From an uncultured Collinsella sp. (lineage in GTDB: Bacteria; Actinomycetota; Coriobacteriia; Coriobacteriales; Coriobacteriaceae): a stretch of DNA of 25,903 nucleotides. The translations under genes and the position numbers were made by a program. The DNA is taken from assembly GCA_900545835.1 (NCBI GenBank), contig URBB01000014.1, positions 1-25,903 of the forward strand. The letters run 5' to 3'. This document shows positions 22,266 through 25,903 of the stretch, piece by piece. A model generated the notes under the pieces. That model made no database searches and was not told the origin of the DNA. It saw only the letters and a program-made list of their open reading frames with translations. The first letter of the stretch is position 1, and the number at the start of each line of letters is the position of its first letter.

Positions 22266-22841
22266 ATGGCTGAGACTTCAAAACCGAGCCGCAGAAGGCG
22301 GAGCGCCGCGCCGGTCAACCGACGCACGACATCGGTGACGTGGGGTAAACACGCCTCGGGATTTGATGGCTCGTTCAAGCGCACTAAATACGGCTATCCT
22401 TCGGCAAGCGCCCGCTTGGCAATGCAGGCAGAGTCCTCGCTGTGGGGCCGCAAACGCGTGGTGGGCTCAAAGCTCAAGCACGACGGAACGCTCGGTTACA
22501 TCAGCCGCGGGGCGGCTCGCCGCAGTGGACTCAATCCGGCTGGTTGGCATCGTTATGTTCCGATCGTGGCCGTCGTTGCAGTGATCGTCATCGCACTCGC
22601 TGCGCTTGGCTACGCCGGCGGTGGCGCCAACTTGGACGCAGTGTTTAAATCGCCCGAGCTCGCGCATGCAGGCACAGAAGTTATCGAGGGCGCTCAGACC
22701 CAGACAGGCGTCGCGCCCCAGCGCGGCATCGTCGCGGCGGCCACCACCATCGCCGATGCTCAAAAGGACGAAGACAAGCAAGGCGACGACGCCGAAACGA
22801 CCCAGACAAGCGAAGCGACGACAACTCAAATATCAACATAG
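22266..22841 (+). CDS. Hypothetical single-pass membrane protein with basic N-terminus
   Basis: A 191-aa protein I do not recognise. Residues 1-95 are strongly basic (for example SRRRRSAAPVNRR near residues 8-20) and contain GYPSASARLAMQAESSLWGRKRVVG. One transmembrane helix follows (YVPIVAVVAVIVIALAALGY, about residues 98-118), and the last 70 residues are acidic and Thr/Gln/Ala-rich, ending TTTQIST. The likely topology is N-terminus inside, C-terminal tail outside. The start ATG 22266 follows GCGAGGG at short spacing; an earlier in-frame start at 22212 is possible. It follows the NtrC-like gene by 84 bp and may be co-transcribed with it. A strong hairpin follows its stop. No function is proposed. 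Confidence 0.7.
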   Translation: MAETSKPSRRRRSAAPVNRRTTSVTWGKHASGFDGSFKRTKYGYPSASARLAMQAESSLWGRKRVVGSKLKHDGTLGYISRGAARRSGLNPAGWHRYVPIVAVVAVIVIALAALGYAGGGANLDAVFKSPELAHAGTEVIEGAQTQTGVAPQRGIVAAATTIADAQKDEDKQGDDAETTQTSEATTTQIST

Positions 22842-22843
22842 CT

Positions 22844-22878
22844 TGCCGGCAGAAGGGGACGTTCCTTTTCTGCCGGCA
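22844..22878. terminator. 16-bp hairpin between convergent genes (GGGGAC-type palindrome)
   Basis: TGCCGGCAGAAGGGGA (22844-22859) pairs with TTCCTTTTCTGCCGGCA (from 22863) over 16 bp including two G-U pairs, with a 3-nt loop. It lies 2 bp after the membrane-protein stop and before the convergent nitroreductase end. There is no T tract beyond the stem; it may still act as a terminator or barrier in both directions. Confidence 0.65.
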
Positions 22879-22896
22879 GTTTGGGACACTCCTGCG

Positions 22897-23418
22897 CTAC
22901 TTGACGTACACCACGTTGTCGCGGCGCGGCTTTGCCTCGGGTAGCGTGTCCTCGGCATAGCCCAGAATGCAGTTACCGACACCGCGCAGGCTGCCGTCGG
23001 CGGGCAGGCCCCAGCTGGCCAGCAGCTCCAGGCCCTCGGGTGAGTCAAAGACCTCATGCGCGCGGTGAATCCAGCACGAATCGACACCCAGTGCATAGGC
23101 GGCGTTGAGCAAGTTGCCCATGGCGAGCGAGCCGTCTTCCAGATGTGTGGGCACGCTGCGGTCAACCAGCACCACCACAACGGTCTTGGCGCCATAGAAG
23201 GGGTCGCTGTTGCTGTCCATGACCTGGGCGTTGAGCTGTGAGAGACGCTCGACGGTCGCGGGGTCGGTGACGGCGACAAACGTCACCGGCTGGCGGCCCA
23301 TGCCGCTCGGTGCATATTGGCCGGCTTCGATAATACGTGCAAGCTTTTCGGCCTCGACGGGACGATTGCTGTATTTGCGGCAGCTGCGGCGGTGGATGAG
23401 TGCTTCAATAGTCTCCAT
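22897..23418 (-). CDS. Nitroreductase-family flavoprotein
   Basis: A 173-aa FMN-dependent oxidoreductase of the NfsA/NfsB-like nitroreductase fold, reducing nitro compounds, quinones or other acceptors with NAD(P)H. The N-terminal flavin-binding motif IHRRSCRKYSNRPV (8-21) and AGQYAPSGMGRQP (about 32-44) are clear; a late GNCILGYAEDTLPEAKPRRD is typical of the family end. The start ATG (23416-23418) has AAGGAG 6 nt upstream; an in-frame ATG further upstream (23514) is rejected because it lacks this site. It is convergent with the membrane-protein gene and divergent from the small protein at 23713. The physiological substrate cannot be told from sequence. Confidence 0.9.
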   Translation of the reverse strand: METIEALIHRRSCRKYSNRPVEAEKLARIIEAGQYAPSGMGRQPVTFVAVTDPATVERLSQLNAQVMDSNSDPFYGAKTVVVVLVDRSVPTHLEDGSLAMGNLLNAAYALGVDSCWIHRAHEVFDSPEGLELLASWGLPADGSLRGVGNCILGYAEDTLPEAKPRRDNVVYVK

Positions 23419-23712
23419 GGTATCTCCTTGCGGTGGCGTTGCAGATGCCCCGTTCATACCCGTCGGGCTTAAACGATAGACGGTCAATTGCCCGGCCAAA
23501 AGGATAGATTCCAATTGGGAAAGTAGGTTTGCATAAAAGTACCTTCAGAATGTGACAAACAAATGGGATGGTTAAACGTTTTATCCCGTCTACCCTGCGG
23601 TTTTTTACCACTTGCCTAAATGACGAACGCATAACCTTTGATAAAGGTTTTACTAAAGGAGTACCAACGTTTATCAATGCGCCGTGGTGGCGCCGGGCCA
23701 GGAGGTAACATC
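23419..23712. promoter_or_regulatory. 294-bp divergent region before the 96-aa gene
   Basis: No gene is supported. It holds a perfect hairpin AACCTTT-GAT-AAAGGTT (23633-23649) followed by TTTAC, and AT-rich promoter-like DNA around 23520-23640, but no pair of -35 and -10 boxes I would defend. The 96-aa gene's strong ribosome-binding site CAGGAGG is at 23699-23705. Confidence 0.4.
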
Positions 23713-24003
23713 ATGTTCCAGGCTGGAGATGTCGTCGAGACCGATTTCGAAGGATTTCTGAAGCTGCTGCGTTCCAAGACGCGCGCTTTCGTGTCGATCA
23801 ACGATCACGAGTACTACATCACGCACACCGATGGCTATTGGCGTGTTCAGGATTGCGAGGCCCTCAACGACAAGGGCCACTTTACTGACTGTTCCGAGCT
23901 GGTCAACACGGTCTGCGAGGTCGTCGAGCTGCCGTGGATTGCCGGCAAGAGCCTGCATGACAGCTTCTCGGGCGCTACGGTCTATGAGGCCGTCGCCGCT
24001 TAA
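23713..24003 (+). CDS. Small protein of unknown function (96 aa)
   Basis: I do not recognise a family. The protein (MFQAGDVVETDFEGF...) is acidic and soluble, with no signal peptide or membrane segment. FVSINDHEYYITHTDGYWRVQDCEALNDKGHFTDCSELV (about residues 27-65, quoted in part: HEYYITHTDGYWRV) looks like a compact beta-rich domain with two cysteines (Cys48, Cys59), and Cys68 follows. A real gene is supported by the strong AGGAGG site 8 nt before the ATG, coding-like composition and a strong terminator right after. It is flanked by a nitroreductase gene and a marR operon, with no obvious operon partner. It may be a lineage-specific Coriobacteriia protein. Confidence 0.75.
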   Translation: MFQAGDVVETDFEGFLKLLRSKTRAFVSINDHEYYITHTDGYWRVQDCEALNDKGHFTDCSELVNTVCEVVELPWIAGKSLHDSFSGATVYEAVAA

Positions 24004-24029
24004 CAGGCAATAAAACTCGATTTTCACGT

Positions 24030-24065
24030 GACCGCTGGCGCCGCCCCCGCGCCGGCGGTCTTTTT
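24030..24065 (+). terminator. Terminator of the 96-aa gene
   Basis: GACCGCTGGCGC (24030-24041) pairs with GCGCCGGCGGTC (24049-24060) with one G-U pair, followed immediately by five T. Confidence 0.93.
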
Positions 24066-24108
24066 CTGCCGATAGGCCATAAAAATGCACACATTTGCGG
24101 AGAGCCTG

Positions 24109-24137
24109 TTGACGATAGTCAAAACTCGGACTAATCT
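24109..24137 (+). promoter_or_regulatory. Promoter of the marR-ABC operon
   Basis: -35 TTGACG (24109-24114), 17-bp spacer, -10 TAATCT (24132-24137). This is the best-matching housekeeping promoter in the window. Confidence 0.7.
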
Positions 24138-24166
24138 AGAGACACATAATTGGTCAAAAATCGGAC
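24118..24166 (+). promoter_or_regulatory. Two near-identical operator-like repeats over the marR promoter
   Basis: GTCAAAACTCGGAC (24118-24131) and GTCAAAAATCGGAC (24153-24166) differ at one base in 14 and are 35 bp apart. Each has GTC...GAC symmetry, extended to TAGTC...GACTA in the first. The first lies in the promoter spacer up to the -10 box, the second in the early transcript. This is a textbook layout for MarR autoregulation. Confidence 0.65.
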
Positions 24167-24184
24167 AATTGAATGGTGGGATAG

Positions 24185-24685
24185 ATGAATAGTGCGGTTA
24201 CGCTGGTCGACTTCGATCGGTTGCTCAATGGACTCGACCATATCTATTCGGAGTTCTCGCGCGCCTGCGGCCTTTCGGACTGCGCCTATTGGATGCTCGT
24301 CGACACCAGCACGGCGGGCGGCAGTATTGCCGTAAGCCGTCTGACAAGCGAATGGTTCTACAGCAAGCAGACCATCAACTCGGCAATTAAAACCTTGACG
24401 GCGCGGGGCTTCGCAACGTTGGAGTTTGCCGAAGGCAGTCGTAAGAACAAGGTTGTGAGCCTGACCGAAGAGGGCATGCGATTTGCCGAGCGTTATGCGC
24501 TGCCGGCACTCAAGGCCGAGCAGCGAGCCTTTGGCGCGCTTGAGCCATGTGAGCAGCGCGAGATTATGCGCTTGATCGGCAAATTCTCTCAGGTGCTCGG
24601 CGATGAGTGCGAGACATTTAAGCAGAATATCGCTGCCGAGAGCCAAGCCGAGAATCAAGGTGAGGGGGAGTCGTGCGACTGTTAA
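24185..24685 (+). CDS. MarR-family transcriptional regulator
   Basis: A 166-aa winged-helix regulator that probably represses its own operon, including the adjacent exporter gene, until a ligand binds. The core is IAVSRLTSEWFYSKQTINSAIKTLTARGFATLEFAEGSRKNKVVSLTEEGMRFAERY (about residues 48-105; the recognition helix is near SKQTINSAIKTL, and the wing near GSRKNKVVSLT). The C-terminal helix ends in an acidic tail with ESCDC, adding two cysteines at the very end. The start ATG 24185 follows GGTGGG. The stop overlaps the downstream ABC transporter gene by 13 bp. Two matching operator-like repeats lie in its promoter. Confidence 0.9.
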   Translation: MNSAVTLVDFDRLLNGLDHIYSEFSRACGLSDCAYWMLVDTSTAGGSIAVSRLTSEWFYSKQTINSAIKTLTARGFATLEFAEGSRKNKVVSLTEEGMRFAERYALPALKAEQRAFGALEPCEQREIMRLIGKFSQVLGDECETFKQNIAAESQAENQGEGESCDC

Positions 24686-25860
24686 TGAGGTTTCTAAAGC
24701 CATATCGAGGGCTTGTCGCAGTGACGCTGCTGGTGCTGCTGGTGGATAACGTCGGTACGCTGTTGGTTCCCACGATGCTGGCGAACATGGTCAACACCGG
24801 TATTACCACGGGCGATGTCGACTACATTTTACGCAACGGCCTATACATGTTTATTGCGACCAGCATGGCTAGCGGCGGCACGGTGCTGGGCTGCTATCTT
24901 TCGGCGCGCCTGGCCGCCAACGTGGCTTGCGATATCCGCAATGCCGTGTACGACAAATCGCTCGAGCTCGCGGCCAGCGATTTTGAGCGCTTTGGCACCG
25001 GATCGATGATCACGCGCTCGCTCAACGACATCAACGTGATTCAGCAGGCGATTCTGCAGACGATTCAGCTGGTGCTGCCCGTGCCGTTTTTGGCTGTGGC
25101 GGGCATCATCTTTGCCTGGTTTATCGATCCTGCCATGGGCACGCTGCTGGGCGTGGTCGTTGCGATCGTGCTGGTGGTGGCGGTCTTTACGGTTGCCAAC
25201 GCGGCGCCGATTTTTATGCGCCTACAGGGCTTTATCGACCGCATGAACGTGGTGCTGCGCGAGAATATTGTGGGCGTGCGCGTCATCCGTGCGTTTAACA
25301 AGGAGCGCCACGAGGAACGGCGTCTGGACGAGGTGTTTAGCGAATACGCCGCCAACGCCATCAAAGTCAACCACCTGTTTGTGGGCCTCGACAGCTCAAG
25401 CTTCTTTTTGATGAACATCGCCGAGGTGGCGGTGCTGTGGGTGGGTGGCAACCGCGTGGGCGCCCATGCGATGCAGATTGCGAGCATCTCTGCGGTGCTG
25501 GAGTATGCAATTCTGATCCTGTTCTTTGTGATGATGGCCCAGATGGTGGTGCTGACGCTTCCGCGTGCTGCCGCGTGCCTGAACCGTGCGCAGCAGGTGT
25601 TGGAGATTGAGCCGAGCATCGTCGATGGCGAGCGCACGCTGGATGACGGGGCGCGCGAGCCCCAAGACGAAGCCGATGCGGTGGCCGTGTTCGACCACAT
25701 GTCGTTTCGCTTTGACGATGCCGACGAGGACACCCTGTGCGACCTGAGCTTTGCCTGCCGTCGCGGTCAGACGACTGCGATCGTTGGCTCGACAGGCTCG
25801 GGCAAATCGACGGTGGCAAAGCTTCTGCTGCGCTTCCACGATGCCACCAAGGGCTCCATT
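24673..25860 (+). CDS. ABC exporter half-transporter (membrane plus ATPase domains), truncated by contig end
   Basis: The first 396 codons of a fused ABC exporter (MdlA/YheI or LmrA-like). An N-terminal six-helix membrane domain covers about residues 10-300 (for example VAVTLLVLLVDNVGTLLVP and LEYAILILFFVMMAQMVVLTL). The ATPase domain begins near 335, with Walker A GSTGSGKST (372-380) near the break; the frame is still open at 25860 where the adapter begins. I start at GTG 24673 because GAGGGGGAG lies just before it; ATG 24685, overlapping the marR TAA, is an alternative with no ribosome-binding site. MarR followed by such an exporter, often with a second half-transporter next, is a typical drug or toxic-compound efflux unit. 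The partner would lie beyond the contig end. Confidence 0.92.
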
Positions 25861-25903
25861 CTGTCTCTTATACACATCTCCGAGCCCACGAGACCGGAGC
25901 CTA
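25861..25903 (+). other. Illumina Nextera i7-side adapter and index (not genomic)
   Basis: CTGTCTCTTATACACATCT (25861-25879) is the mosaic end, followed by CCGAGCCCACGAGAC (25880-25894) and CGGAGCCT (25895-25902), the index I remember as N720. Any ORF reading into it, such as one starting MYKRQ on the - strand, is an artefact. Confidence 0.97.

Noticed and set aside
25396..25875. - strand ORF beginning MYKRQ
   Set aside because: Its start lies in Nextera adapter sequence and it is antisense to the ABC exporter gene.

Overview
The window is a whole assembled contig, not a cut from a finished chromosome. Bases 1-47 and 25861-25903 are Illumina Nextera adapter with index sequence, so the biology runs from 48 to 25860. 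High GC, dense coding, short intergenic spaces, strong GC-rich hairpin terminators and the protein repertoire suggest a Coriobacteriia actinobacterium, most likely Collinsella or a close relative from the gut. This is a judgement from protein flavour, not a database match. No mobile element, CRISPR array, rRNA or tRNA was recognised.

Layout. (1) 113-2383: polar amino-acid ABC importer (Tat-type lipoprotein, permease, ATPase; genes overlapping). (2) 2694-4769: an EF-G-like translational GTPase paralogue with altered G3, G4 and G5 motifs. (3) 4899-5882 (-): exported DNA/RNA non-specific endonuclease. (4) 6002-7012 (-): LacI-family regulator, divergent from a six-gene sugar operon at 7428-13423: fructose-type PTS EIIBC, GatZ/KbaZ-family protein, transaldolase, split transketolase (N and C halves) and PTS EIIA. 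A ketose phosphate is probably imported, rearranged and fed into the non-oxidative pentose phosphate pathway. (5) 13571-14449 (-): LarE-like sulfur transferase, divergent from a HAD phosphatase (14617-15267). (6) 15381-16493 (-): second LacI regulator, divergent from glmS (16806-18653). (7) 18768-19499 (-): GntR/FCD regulator, divergent from a YeiH-family membrane transporter (19663-20697). (8) 20964-22181: an NtrC-like regulator with a ruined AAA+ site but an intact Fis-type DNA-binding end. (9) 22266-22841: single-pass membrane protein; 22897-23418 (-): nitroreductase; 23713-24003: small conserved-looking protein of unknown role. (10) 24185-25860: MarR regulator overlapping an ABC exporter half-transporter that is cut by the contig end.

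Non-coding structure is rich. A dispersed palindromic element of about 50 bp occurs three times (13505-13555, 16543-16593, 18724-18769). A nested inverted-repeat arrangement that could form a pseudoknot or switch lies between the EIIBC and GatZ-like genes. A block of stacked inverted repeats precedes the NtrC-like gene, and two near-identical operator-like repeats cover the marR promoter. The least ordinary items are the PTS/GatZ-like/transaldolase/transketolase operon, the AAA+-dead NtrC-like regulator, the degenerate EF-G paralogue and the 8915-8975 RNA structure.
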